From assembly GCF_900143055.1 (NCBI RefSeq), contig NZ_FRCW01000004.1, positions 62,001 to 126,000 on the forward strand: DNA of 64,000 nt, written 5' to 3'. Positions 42,061 through 50,141 of this stretch are shown here, one piece after another. Under the pieces are notes generated by a model. That model was not told where the DNA came from and searched no databases. It saw only the letters and a program-made list of their open reading frames with translations. The stretch comes from Fibrobacter sp. UWR3. Its GTDB lineage: Bacteria; Fibrobacterota; Fibrobacteria; Fibrobacterales; Fibrobacteraceae. The stretch's first letter is position 1; every line of letters starts with the position of its first letter. Made by a program: the position numbers and the translations under genes.

Positions 42061-43077
42061 TTATTTTTTCAAAATGGGCCTGAATTCAACATTGAGCGGC
42101 GTGAGTTTGCTCGCTCCGAAGTCAACGGCCTTTTCCTTGGTCTCGAACTTGCCGGTCTGCACCAGGTAGAGCGTCTTGGTTTCGCCTACGCGTTCTTCGA
42201 TGGTTCCTTTGATGCCCTGTTTTTTGAGGTTGTTGACCAGGAGCTCCGCGTTGCTCTTCACGCCGAACGCACCGAGTTGCAGGATCCAGTATTCTTTTTC
42301 CGGGGCGGGTGCGGGAACGGGCTTTTCAGGTTGGACCGCCGGTGCCGGTGTTGCCTTTGCGGCAGTGTCGGCGGGGGCAGTTTTCGCGGGTTCTGCCGCG
42401 GGTGCCGTGGTTGCGTCGTTGGCCGGTTGTGCTGCTGCCTTTGGTTCAGTTGCGGGTTGCTCGGTTACAGACTGAACTGCGGCAGGTTGTTCGGTTGCTG
42501 AGCCGGTCGAAGGGGTCGGATCCGGCGTGGGTGTCGAAGCATCCACGCCGGGCTCGCTCAGGCGCTTGCAGGTTTCGTCGAGGGTCGGGTTCTTGACCTT
42601 CGACTGCACTACGGCACAAACCTTCTGCAGAACTATGGCCTGGTGCGGTTGCGAAGTCTCGATGGCGTGGATCAGGGCCTCGGCGGCCTTCTCGTTACGG
42701 CCCATGTACAGCTGGAACTGCGCCTTCGTCATCATGAGGTCGGCGTATACGGCCTTTTGCGGGTTCGTCTTCTTGATGAGGCTGTCGAGCCTCTTGCCCG
42801 CAGTGCTGAATTCCTTTGCGGCGCCAATCTGCGAGAGCGCGAGAACGTTCCACAGGTAGCATTCCGTGCGCACGGAGTCGGGCTCGTTCGGGCATGCCTG
42901 CTCAAAGAGGCGAGCGGCATCTTTCCACTTGCCGGCCACGTACGCCTTCTGCGCATCGGCGATTGTAACGGTCGCCTGCGAATCTGCGGGGGCATTTGCT
43001 GCGGGTTGCGCAAGTGAACTTGTACTGCAAATCAAGAACAAAATAGCGGCAATTCCGCGAACATTCCAAAACTTCAT
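42061..43077 (-). CDS. SPOR-domain exported protein
   Basis: The 338-residue protein has a signal peptide (MKFWNVRGIAAILFLICSTSSLA) and TPR-like helices at 30-160 (AYVAGKWKDAARLFEQACP, AQFQLYMGRNEKAAEALIHAI). A long Ala/Pro/Thr/Glu spacer follows at about 175-260. The C-terminal SPOR domain (YWILQLGAFGVKSNAELLVNNLKKQGIKGTIEERVGETKTLYLVQTGKF) binds denuded peptidoglycan at division sites in known cases. GAGGT lies 7 nt before the ATG at 43077, which favours it over 43083. Confidence 0.88.
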   Translation of the reverse strand: MKFWNVRGIAAILFLICSTSSLAQPAANAPADSQATVTIADAQKAYVAGKWKDAARLFEQACPNEPDSVRTECYLWNVLALSQIGAAKEFSTAGKRLDSLIKKTNPQKAVYADLMMTKAQFQLYMGRNEKAAEALIHAIETSQPHQAIVLQKVCAVVQSKVKNPTLDETCKRLSEPGVDASTPTPDPTPSTGSATEQPAAVQSVTEQPATEPKAAAQPANDATTAPAAEPAKTAPADTAAKATPAPAVQPEKPVPAPAPEKEYWILQLGAFGVKSNAELLVNNLKKQGIKGTIEERVGETKTLYLVQTGKFETKEKAVDFGASKLTPLNVEFRPILKK

Positions 43078-43084
43078 CTTCATT

Positions 43085-43108
43085 ACCTCACACCACAATT
43101 ATCCATCA
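43085..43108. repeat. Short AATTATCAATTA tandem repeat
   Basis: A run of AATTATCCATCATCAATTATCAATTACCAATT-type units (43098-43130) extends over the miaB stop. Like those at 34651, 29650 and 40740 it sits at a same-strand gene junction. Confidence 0.5.
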
Positions 43109-44440
43109 TCAATTATCAATTACCAATTTCCCTCTAATCGTCCATCCGCGAATGTCGTCCAGCTTCACCTTCACGTAGTCGCCCGGCTTCACGATGCGGC
43201 CTTCTTCGGGCTTGAAAACGACCTTCTTGAAGTTGTCGGTACGGCCGCGCAGTTCCGTCTCGTCGCGCACGGAGTTCTTTTCTACCAGCAGTTCCTCGGT
43301 GCGGCCGAGCATCATCTGGTTACGCTTGAGCGTGATGGCGTTCTGCAGTTCTACCAGGCGCATGTGGCGCTCGTTCTTTTCGGCCTCGGTGAGCGTCTCC
43401 GCTTCCTTGTACGATTCCGTTCCCTTGCGCGGGCTGTAGATGAACATGAAGGCAGAGTCGAACTGGCACGTTTCAAAAGCCTTGAGCGTCTGTTCGAAAT
43501 CTTCTTCCGTTTCGCCCACGAATCCGCAGATTACGTCCGTCGAAATCCCGTAGAACGGGTCCTTGCTTCGCAGCTGTTCAATAATCGAGAGGTACTGCTC
43601 CATGTTGTGCTGGCGGCGCATCTTCTTGAGCATCGCGTCGGAGCCGCTTTGGATAGGAATGTGTGCATAGTGGCAGACCTTCGGGTTGTTCAGCAGCACG
43701 TCGATGAGTTCGTTCGTGTAGTGCCTCGGGTGCGGGCTCGTAAAGCGGATGCGGCGGATGCCCCCGATTTCAGAAACCTTCGTGAGCAGGTCGGCAAAAT
43801 TGCCGCCTTCCGTCTTGTAGGCGTTCACCGTCTGGCCAAGGAGCGTCACCTCGGTAATGCCCTTGTCGGCCGCCTTGCGCACTTCGGCGAGCACGTCTTC
43901 CATTTCGCGGTACTTTTCCGGCCCGCGAAGATACGGCACAATACAGTAACTGCAACGCTTGTTGCAACCGCGCTGGATGGCGACGAACGTGCTGAAGTCG
44001 TTCTGGAGCTTCGCATATTCGCCCAGGTAGTTCTCGCTCAGGTCCTCGTCGATGAACATCTTGTGGTGCGTCAGGTGCAACGGGCTTTTGGCATCGCCTA
44101 GCAGCAGTTCCGGAATTTTCTTGTACTGGTCTGGGCCCACGATGTAGCTCACGTTAGGCAGGCGCTTCAAAAGTTCCGGCCCGCGATTCTTCGCCATGCA
44201 ACCGCAAACGACCACCTTCACGTCGGGATTCTTTTTGCGCAAGTACTTGAGCTTGCTGATGTTGACGATGGCGGTTTCCTCGGCCTTCTCGCGTACGCTG
44301 CAGGTGTTCACGATGATAAAGTCGGCATCTTCCTGGTTGCTCGTCTCGACGCAACCGCACATGTCGAGCTCCTGGGCAATCATCGCCGAGTCGTACTCGT
44401 TCATCTGGCAGCCGTATGTGGCCAAGTGGTATTTTTTCAT
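43109..44440 (-). CDS. miaB: tRNA-2-methylthio-N6-dimethylallyladenosine synthase
   Basis: MiaB adds a methylthio group to i6A37 of tRNAs. The 443-residue protein has the MTTase N-terminal domain with three Cys (TYGCQMN, NTCSVREKAEE, VVCGCMAK). The radical-SAM cluster is CNKRCSYC (about 158-165), with IPIQSGSD. A C-terminal TRAM domain (FKPEEGRIVKPGDYVKVKLDDIRGWTIRGKLV) completes it. A TAAATT hexamer 7 nt before ATG suggests a leaderless start. Nothing in the context alters the assignment. Confidence 0.95.
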   Translation of the reverse strand: MKKYHLATYGCQMNEYDSAMIAQELDMCGCVETSNQEDADFIIVNTCSVREKAEETAIVNISKLKYLRKKNPDVKVVVCGCMAKNRGPELLKRLPNVSYIVGPDQYKKIPELLLGDAKSPLHLTHHKMFIDEDLSENYLGEYAKLQNDFSTFVAIQRGCNKRCSYCIVPYLRGPEKYREMEDVLAEVRKAADKGITEVTLLGQTVNAYKTEGGNFADLLTKVSEIGGIRRIRFTSPHPRHYTNELIDVLLNNPKVCHYAHIPIQSGSDAMLKKMRRQHNMEQYLSIIEQLRSKDPFYGISTDVICGFVGETEEDFEQTLKAFETCQFDSAFMFIYSPRKGTESYKEAETLTEAEKNERHMRLVELQNAITLKRNQMMLGRTEELLVEKNSVRDETELRGRTDNFKKVVFKPEEGRIVKPGDYVKVKLDDIRGWTIRGKLVIDN

Positions 44441-44447
44441 GCGGGTA

Positions 44448-44453
44448 AATTTA
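44448..44453 (-). promoter_or_regulatory. -10-like TAAATT, 7 nt before miaB start
   Basis: On the minus strand TTGCTAAATT-TACCCGC-ATG has no Shine-Dalgarno sequence. A leaderless start is inferred. Confidence 0.5.
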
Positions 44454-44459
44454 GCAATT

Positions 44460-45470
44460 TTAGACTTCTAGCCCTGCCTGCACCATGTATTTTTGCGCGA
44501 ATGCGTTTGCCTCGTCGTCCTTCTGCTGGTTCTTGTTGCCGTAATAGACGTTCTTGATGAAGATGTCCTTCTTGCCGTGGAGCACGATGTGGCCGAGCTC
44601 GTGGAAGAACGTGAACCAGAACGCGTTGCGGTCCTTGAAACGGTCGTGAAGCTGGATGACGGGGATGTCCTTGTACCAGCGGGCCATACCGTGAATCGGC
44701 GCCGACTTGAAGTTCTGCGCGTAGAGCACCTTGATACCGAGTTTTGCACCCAGTTCCTGCAACTTGTGCATGCCGTCGTCAATGAAATCTTCGCCCACCT
44801 TCGGCTTGGGCAGGGCCTTCTTGCGGCGTAAATCTTCCCATGCGGCAACATCGTTTTTGGCCAGTTCCACGAATTGCGGCATCGCCTTCTTGATGGCGGA
44901 ACGCACCTTCTTGTCGTTCTGCTTTTCCATCTTGATTTCGTCGGCGAGGATTTCGCCGCGGCGCATCCACACGGAGGCCGCGTACGGGTCTTCGGTTTCG
45001 GCCAGCGAGATGCGGAAGGCCACCTTCAGGCGGTTCTTGTAGTAGTAATTTTCCCACGCCTTTGGGCTAGCCACCCCGAAGAACTTGAGGATGGGCGACA
45101 CACCGTCTTCTTTGTTGTTGAAGTCCTTGATCCATGTGCGCGGATTGAGTTCACCGATAGGAAAGAACTTGCGCCAAACAACACTTTTCTTGAGGGATTT
45201 CTTGATTTTTTCTCGCCAGAGATCCCGTTCGTACTGCTTTTGTGCTTCTAGCCAAAAATACTGCGGAATTCCTGTCCCAAATTCAAGGCTGTAGGCCATT
45301 TCTACCGTCACCCTGCACTTGGCTTTGAGCAATTCGTTTACCGTCTTGGGGGTGTAGCCGATTCGGGCGGCGAAATCGTTAACATCCACATTCATTTCTT
45401 GAAGTTTTTCTTCAAGAATTTCTCCAGGGGAAGTTGCTCCCCACAAAATGAGTTCTTTTTCTTCTGCCAT
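44460..45470 (-). CDS. HigA-like antitoxin fused to ImmA/IrrE-type zinc peptidase
   Basis: The 336-residue protein has an N-terminal HTH of the HigA type: SPGEILEEKLQEMNVDVNDFAARIGYTPKTVNELLKAK, residues 14-52. A middle helical region follows. The C-terminal metallopeptidase-like domain has HELGHIVLHG (about 289-298) and the downstream Glu in DDEANAFAQKYM, as in ImmA/IrrE. It lies 11 nt after the HigB-like toxin. The HTH would bind the operon promoter; the peptidase domain may respond to a signal by cleavage (inference from ImmA). GGAATAAC lies before ATG. Confidence 0.88.
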   Translation of the reverse strand: MAEEKELILWGATSPGEILEEKLQEMNVDVNDFAARIGYTPKTVNELLKAKCRVTVEMAYSLEFGTGIPQYFWLEAQKQYERDLWREKIKKSLKKSVVWRKFFPIGELNPRTWIKDFNNKEDGVSPILKFFGVASPKAWENYYYKNRLKVAFRISLAETEDPYAASVWMRRGEILADEIKMEKQNDKKVRSAIKKAMPQFVELAKNDVAAWEDLRRKKALPKPKVGEDFIDDGMHKLQELGAKLGIKVLYAQNFKSAPIHGMARWYKDIPVIQLHDRFKDRNAFWFTFFHELGHIVLHGKKDIFIKNVYYGNKNQQKDDEANAFAQKYMVQAGLEV

Positions 45471-45481
45471 GTTATTCCTCT

Positions 45482-45799
45482 CTATTTATGATAATCTACA
45501 ATTTCTACGACTTCGGCCTCGGTAACTTCAGCCCAAATAACAGCCTTGTTCGGTTCTGCGCCACAAATAATCAATCGGTATGGCTGATCAAGGTCGCATG
45601 CCCATTGTCCTTTTCGGTTGCCTACGAGCTCATGAAAATGACCCGGAACCGAAGGTAAAACAGCAAAATTTTTAGCTAAGTGCAGGGTGTTGATTCGATT
45701 CCTGTAGCATACGGCCCGTTTTTTGCCCATTCGCCGTATTGCATAAGCCTCATCCATTGCGCAAAGTTCCAAATCCTTATCTCTAAACTCAACTTTCAA
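45482..45799 (-). CDS. HigB-like toxin (RelE/ParE superfamily)
   Basis: The 105-residue product (start LKVEFRDKDLELC, read as Met) is small and basic in its first half (YAIRRMGKKRAVCYRNRINTLH). It has the typical RelE-type end GQWACDLDQPYRLIICGAEPNKAVIWAEVTEAEVVEIVDYH. HigB toxins cleave mRNA on the ribosome. The TTG start at 45799 is set by GGAGG four nt before it. Toxin before antitoxin is the usual HigBA order. Confidence 0.85.
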   Translation of the reverse strand: MKVEFRDKDLELCAMDEAYAIRRMGKKRAVCYRNRINTLHLAKNFAVLPSVPGHFHELVGNRKGQWACDLDQPYRLIICGAEPNKAVIWAEVTEAEVVEIVDYHK

Positions 45800-45839
45800 G
45801 AAACCTCCGCCGTTAATCAAAAGCCCTGTTTTCTAATAT

Positions 45840-46085
45840 AATAAAAACTTTTAAGAAACGCAAGGGGTGTCTTATTTTTACAAAAATAGGGTCGATTTTA
45901 TTGATAACTAAAGGGGGAGGCGTCCCCCTGGTTCGCACTTCGTTGCTCTCCACCCCCTCGCCTAGGTGGCCCGCCCCCTAACACCCCCAAAGGCGAATGC
46001 CGTGACAATCGTGCTTGCGCGAATTGTCATGGCTGAGCCGCAGGGGTTTCTGCAACACCCCTGATGCTCACGAAAATTTTTTTGT
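45840..46085. repeat. Intergenic palindrome cluster
   Basis: No gene is supported. It contains hairpin GGGGGA-GGCG-TCCCCC (about 45914-45929) and a unit of the GGCGAG...GGCCGAGCC family at 45992-46039 (GGCGAATGCC, TGACAAT...ATTGTCA, GGCTGAGCC). The last is hairpin CAGGGG/CCCCTG at about 46040-46063. It separates the toxin-antitoxin pair from the AT-rich lipoproteins. Confidence 0.75.
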
Positions 46086-46091
46086 TATACT
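46086..46091 (+). promoter_or_regulatory. -10-like TATACT, 6 nt before start codon
   Basis: TTTGTTATACT-TAAAAT-ATG has no Shine-Dalgarno sequence. A leaderless start is inferred. Confidence 0.45.
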
Positions 46092-46097
46092 TAAAAT

Positions 46098-46652
46098 ATG
46101 ACGGAACCCTTTAGCAAATTTCTTGGGAAGTTTGTTCTGATGATTGCAGCGGCGCTTGTAGGCTTGCTTGTTGCGTGTTCATCTTCGGAAAAGGCTTCGA
46201 AAAACCGTAATGCGGTGTCTGAAGAAGAACGCAAGGCGGAGTGCCTGGCTTGGCTGAATTCTCTAACGCCTGAGAATTTGATTACGTGTCATTTGGATAA
46301 ACTGGGACTTGACGAAAGGTTGGATTCTTTGCTGTTTTGTGCTTTTGGACAATCGCTTAAAATGAGCGGAGGAAAAGTTTTTTGTGCTGAAGAAGGAAAT
46401 GAATTTTCATTTTCGTTGGCAGATGAAAAATGCGAGTCAGGTGAATTGGTGTGTGTGCAAACAACTCGTGAAAAACCGAATGAAAATTGTAAGCTGGGTA
46501 AACTTCCTGTTTTTATTAACGGGATTAGTATTACTCTAAAAGATGAGGGCTATTTGATTTCTTCTATTTGTGGCGATTTTGGATGTGATGATTATATGCT
46601 TATGAAAATTGATGATTGTGGGAAAAAATGGCTGAATATTAAAAAGGATTAA
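46098..46652 (+). CDS. AT-rich lipoprotein, unknown
   Basis: The 184-residue protein has a signal with lipobox LLVAC (Cys27). The mature part is Cys-rich (about nine Cys) and acidic: KAECLAWLNSLTPENLITCHLD, FCAFGQSLKMSGGKVFCAEEG, KCESGELVCVQ, SSICGDFGCDDYMLMKIDDCGKKW. Codon use is clearly more AT-rich than in flanking housekeeping genes. It precedes a second AT-rich lipoprotein by 1 nt, so the pair is an operon. No family was recognised; recent acquisition is likely. Confidence 0.65.
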   Translation: MTEPFSKFLGKFVLMIAAALVGLLVACSSSEKASKNRNAVSEEERKAECLAWLNSLTPENLITCHLDKLGLDERLDSLLFCAFGQSLKMSGGKVFCAEEGNEFSFSLADEKCESGELVCVQTTREKPNENCKLGKLPVFINGISITLKDEGYLISSICGDFGCDDYMLMKIDDCGKKWLNIKKD

Positions 46653-46653
46653 T

Positions 46654-47082
46654 ATGATTGTCAAAAAGCTTTTACCTGTTGTTCTTGTATTCATTCTTGC
46701 TCTGTTCTATACCGCTTGCGATAATTGTGCAGGTGGGTTTGAGGAACGTATAGAAATAAAATCAGTTGCAGAGATTGATACGATTCTTTCTAATAGGCAT
46801 TCTTACAGCAATTGTAGTTCGGACAAATGTACTTCTTATGAAATTCCGTTTCAACATGGATATAAAGACACCATATCTTTGAGCGTGGTTGTCTTAGGCG
46901 ATACTTTGGATTATGTTGTAAGTGGGAAGGATTTGAACAATACATATATTGTTATTGATACTGTGAAAACGCCATGTGATTCTTCTTATAGCATTATTTC
47001 AGAAAGGGGCTCAGGTCATTATAGGGTGGATTCGAAAAGACTCTATTCATGCGTGTTTTATTTTGAACCTAGTTGTCCGTGA
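46654..47082 (+). CDS. AT-rich lipoprotein, unknown
   Basis: The 142-residue protein has lipobox FYTAC (Cys about 22). The mature part has six further Cys, in DNCAGG, SNCSSDKCTSYE, TPCDSS and the C-terminal LYSCVFYFEPSCP, and beta-type segments. It follows the preceding lipoprotein with a 1-nt gap. Low GC is shared by both. The function is unknown; disulfide-stabilised surface or periplasmic location is inferred. Confidence 0.65.
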   Translation: MIVKKLLPVVLVFILALFYTACDNCAGGFEERIEIKSVAEIDTILSNRHSYSNCSSDKCTSYEIPFQHGYKDTISLSVVVLGDTLDYVVSGKDLNNTYIVIDTVKTPCDSSYSIISERGSGHYRVDSKRLYSCVFYFEPSCP

Positions 47083-47111
47083 TTTGATAAGGGCAAAGAA
47101 AGAAACTTGAT

Positions 47112-48809
47112 ATGAATCGCCAAAAGTTTTTGCTCGCATTTTTTGCGTCCTTATTTGCCCTCCTTGTCGCCTGTGGCGATGATTCGAGCGGCTCCGGACC
47201 CGAGAATGCAGAAAGCAGCGCGATTGAAGAATCGAGTTCTTCGGATGCCGTGCCGTCCTCGTCTGTAACGCAGTCGAGTTCGTCTATAGAAGTCTCATCA
47301 AGCAGTGGAAACGGTGATTCCGGCACTGAGGCCGGAATGACATCATCAAGTAACGCCAACTCTTCCGTCGCAATCAAAGCAGACACCACAAAAATCACCT
47401 ACGCGCTCAAGCGTTTCGATGGGCCGCTTTCTAACCCGCACAAGGGCTTCACGGTGCCGACCGGTGGCGCGTGGACTTTTGTCCCGGAATTCGAATACGG
47501 CCCCTACGGTTCCCTGAACAACAGGGCGTGGGACCTGGTATCTTACGGTTCCGGTTACCAGCAGTGGAACAAGCTGAACCCCGCAAAGGGCGTTTACGAC
47601 TGGACGGAACTGGAAAAACTGCTGAATGCACTTGCCGAGCACAACATGACTTACGCCCTGCGCGTGCTGCCGTACACCCCTTCGTTTATCAAGAGCGATT
47701 TTCCGCCCCAAGAGGAATACGATTGGACTCCGCCCTTTGTCTATGAGATGGGCGCGAAGAAAATCCAGATTGACTTGCGCGGGACGGAATACCATGCGTA
47801 TGCTCCCGTCTGGGATGACCCGATTTATTTGCAAGCGGCGAAGGATTTCGCGAAGGCCCTGGCCGAAAAATACGATGGAGACCCGCGTATCGAATACATT
47901 GATGTCCGCACTTTTGGCGAATGGGGCGAATGGCACGCCTCCCACATGTTGGGGAGCGTGATGCCCGCCGACTCGGTGCTGAAGGACATGCTGGACTATT
48001 ATGCGTCCGTGTTCAAGAAAACCCAGCTGGTGCTGCCTTCCAACGGTTTTGGCGATGTCTATACGCATGCGCTGGACCTCGGCATTACCAAGCGCGACGA
48101 CGGGTTCATCGGCATTCCCGGCAGGCCCGATACCTTGCTGCGGGCGTACAATGCGAACCTCCCGACCATCGCCGAAAACATCGCCGGTTACAGGACGATG
48201 CTGACCTACGACGACCTGATTCCCGGAGGTAGCCAGAAGTGGACTGCGGAACGCTGGGTGGATGCGATTACCACGGCGCACCTGACTTACTACGTTCTGG
48301 ATCAGGACAACGACTGCGGTTACTATTTCTACAAGGACAACAAGGCGCTGGCGGATTCCATGAGCAAGGTCATCGGGTACAATTTTACCGTGACGCAGGC
48401 GGAACTTTTGACCGTCGCGACGCCCGCCACGGAAAACTCCGCCGGCTCTACTGCAGGCAAGGCTGCGACGAACACGCTGAGCATTACCGTCAAGAACACC
48501 GGCGTGGCGCCCTGCTTCTTCGATGTCTACATGGTCGCGGAATTCGTGGATAGTACGGGAGTGTCTCTTGCGCAGTTGGGCAAAACCGTCCGCATTCCCA
48601 AGGGAACGTTCAAGGATGGCGCTTCGCGGCAGTTCTCATTCAGTGGCACACTTCCGGCAGGCGAGGCGAATCTCGCAACCCAGCCCGGTGTTTCTGTAGC
48701 CCTATCCCTCTACGAGAGCGAAGAAGCCTACAAGAGCGACAAGAATCCCACCGTCCGCTTTGACAACGACGGCCTTCAAGGGAATAACAAGCTACTACTG
48801 CATAAATAA
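47112..48809 (+). CDS. Lipoprotein with glycosidase-like TIM barrel (DUF4874/DUF4832-like)
   Basis: The 565-residue lipoprotein has lipobox LLVAC (Cys21) and a Ser-rich linker (22-90). The catalytic-looking domain begins LSNPHKGFTVPTGGAW. It has WNKLNPAKGVYDWTELEKLLNALAEHNMTYALRVLP and a strand end with YIDVRTFGEWGEWHAS, in which the Glu residues could be the acid/base. The C-terminal beta domain (LSITVKNTGVAPCFFDVYMVAEFVDSTG, then FSFSGTLPAGEANL) fits DUF4832. The protein is probably surface-exposed and may act on plant or host glycans; the substrate is unknown. Confidence 0.78.
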   Translation: MNRQKFLLAFFASLFALLVACGDDSSGSGPENAESSAIEESSSSDAVPSSSVTQSSSSIEVSSSSGNGDSGTEAGMTSSSNANSSVAIKADTTKITYALKRFDGPLSNPHKGFTVPTGGAWTFVPEFEYGPYGSLNNRAWDLVSYGSGYQQWNKLNPAKGVYDWTELEKLLNALAEHNMTYALRVLPYTPSFIKSDFPPQEEYDWTPPFVYEMGAKKIQIDLRGTEYHAYAPVWDDPIYLQAAKDFAKALAEKYDGDPRIEYIDVRTFGEWGEWHASHMLGSVMPADSVLKDMLDYYASVFKKTQLVLPSNGFGDVYTHALDLGITKRDDGFIGIPGRPDTLLRAYNANLPTIAENIAGYRTMLTYDDLIPGGSQKWTAERWVDAITTAHLTYYVLDQDNDCGYYFYKDNKALADSMSKVIGYNFTVTQAELLTVATPATENSAGSTAGKAATNTLSITVKNTGVAPCFFDVYMVAEFVDSTGVSLAQLGKTVRIPKGTFKDGASRQFSFSGTLPAGEANLATQPGVSVALSLYESEEAYKSDKNPTVRFDNDGLQGNNKLLLHK

Positions 48810-48883
48810 TTTTTTATGGAGGGGTGTTCGGATTTGAGAAACCTGGGTGAAAAAATTTATATTTCTCGTTGTAGGAGAATTTC

Positions 48884-49918
48884 ATGATTTGTCCGAAATG
48901 CGGTGAAGAATACGAAGATGACATGCAGTGTTGCTTGTGGTGCGATGCGCCGAATCCGAATTATGGTCGCGTCGAGGAAGCCGAATGTAAAGTAGGTTCT
49001 GTCCAGAAACGGAATCAGGGTGAAATAAACGGCTTTGATTATCTTGAGCATTCCGATGAGGTGAAATTTGCGCAAAGAACCTCTGGTTATGTTGTGTTTA
49101 AAATTGCCAAGTTTGAATTTGTTAAAACTGTTGTGGGAATGCTCTTCTGTCTTGGTCCATTTTTGTTTTTTGCGGCGATGTTCTTTGTCGAAGAGCAGAA
49201 GTCTTTGTGGCCGTTATTGCTTGTGAGTGGGTGTTTTGCCTTTTATATTTTCGTTTTGTCAAGAACGGTTCTTGCCGTAAAATGGTATAAGGATAAATTC
49301 GTTTTAAAGACACTCTATGGAGAAACGGAACTCTCGTTTGATAAATCGGTGTTTGCGGAGTTTGGATACGAAGACGACAAAGGGTTTTGCGTTTGCCTGA
49401 AAAAGGGAAAATGGATTTTTGTACTTCGTGAAAAGGCGTTTCCTGAAGTTACAAAGATGTTGTGCAGAATTTACGACGAGTTAAATCCGAAAGACCTTGT
49501 GCTGGGCGAAAACGGTTCGGTTTATGCGGAATTCAAGCCGCTGAAGCGCCCCGCCGCCATGGGCTGGTATGTCGTAGCCTTTCTTTTCAATATATTTTTA
49601 GGTCTTGGTAATATTTTGGCTTCGGACTCGGGCTATGCTGCGTTCGCTTTTTTATTTGCCGCCATAGTCCTTATCTGTGCATTTTATCATTTGAGTGATG
49701 TTTTCGAAATCCGGTGGTACAAGGACAAGTTTGTGCTTTGCACCCGTTTCGGAGAAAAGACGTTCTCGTTCGACAAGTCGGAACTGCAAAAGACCAAGCG
49801 CGATGAAAAGGGCGCTTTGAAGTTCTTTTTCAAGAAAGGCCGAATGTCTTTTGTTGTGGATGAACGCGTCTTTCCCGAAGTAGCGGCAATGATGAAAACG
49901 CATTACGGCGTGGAGTGA
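48884..49918 (+). CDS. Zinc-ribbon membrane protein with internal duplication
   Basis: The 344-residue protein opens with a zinc ribbon (ICPKCGEEYEDDMQCCLWCD; Cys pairs about residues 3/6 and 16/19). Two similar units follow, each with two helices and a soluble tail. Unit A (about 85-200) has KWYKDKFVLKTLYGETELSFDKS and FVLREKAFPEVTKML. Unit B (about 225-344) has RWYKDKFVLCTRFGEKTFSFDKS and FVVDERVFPEVAAMM. The duplicated tail looks PH-like (strand-rich, then a helix). GTAGGAGAATTTC lies before ATG. Family not recognised; function unknown. Confidence 0.7.
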   Translation: MICPKCGEEYEDDMQCCLWCDAPNPNYGRVEEAECKVGSVQKRNQGEINGFDYLEHSDEVKFAQRTSGYVVFKIAKFEFVKTVVGMLFCLGPFLFFAAMFFVEEQKSLWPLLLVSGCFAFYIFVLSRTVLAVKWYKDKFVLKTLYGETELSFDKSVFAEFGYEDDKGFCVCLKKGKWIFVLREKAFPEVTKMLCRIYDELNPKDLVLGENGSVYAEFKPLKRPAAMGWYVVAFLFNIFLGLGNILASDSGYAAFAFLFAAIVLICAFYHLSDVFEIRWYKDKFVLCTRFGEKTFSFDKSELQKTKRDEKGALKFFFKKGRMSFVVDERVFPEVAAMMKTHYGVE

Positions 49919-49925
49919 TTCTGCG

Positions 49926-50120
49926 ATGTCCCTGTTGCTTGCCCTTTTGTTCCTAGCCCTATTCGTGAGTGCCGTTGTGCGCGGGCAGTTCTCTTACGGC
50001 AAGGCGGATTACAGTTTCCGGGAGCATCCGGTGCAGTTCGTAATCGTGCTTGTGTTCATCTTGGGCGTGTCGGCGCTTTGCTTTTACCGTTTTCTTGTGG
50101 AAATGGAATTCTTGCGGTAA
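49926..50120 (+). CDS. Small two-helix membrane protein
   Basis: The 64-residue protein has helices at about 2-20 (LLLALLFLALFVSAVVRG) and 37-57 (VQFVIVLVFILGVSALCFY), separated by a polar loop (QFSYGKADYSFREHP). It lies 7 nt after the zinc-ribbon gene and 21 nt before the HAD gene. It is too short for a family assignment. Confidence 0.6.
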   Translation: MSLLLALLFLALFVSAVVRGQFSYGKADYSFREHPVQFVIVLVFILGVSALCFYRFLVEMEFLR

Positions 50121-50141
50121 ATTTCTACATTTGGGCGCGCT

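Noticed and set aside
31850-46085. Integron attC sites
   Set aside because: The hairpin arrays lack the GTTRRRY core and no integron integrase is present; the near target duplication at 3748/3931 fits insertion of a palindromic element better.
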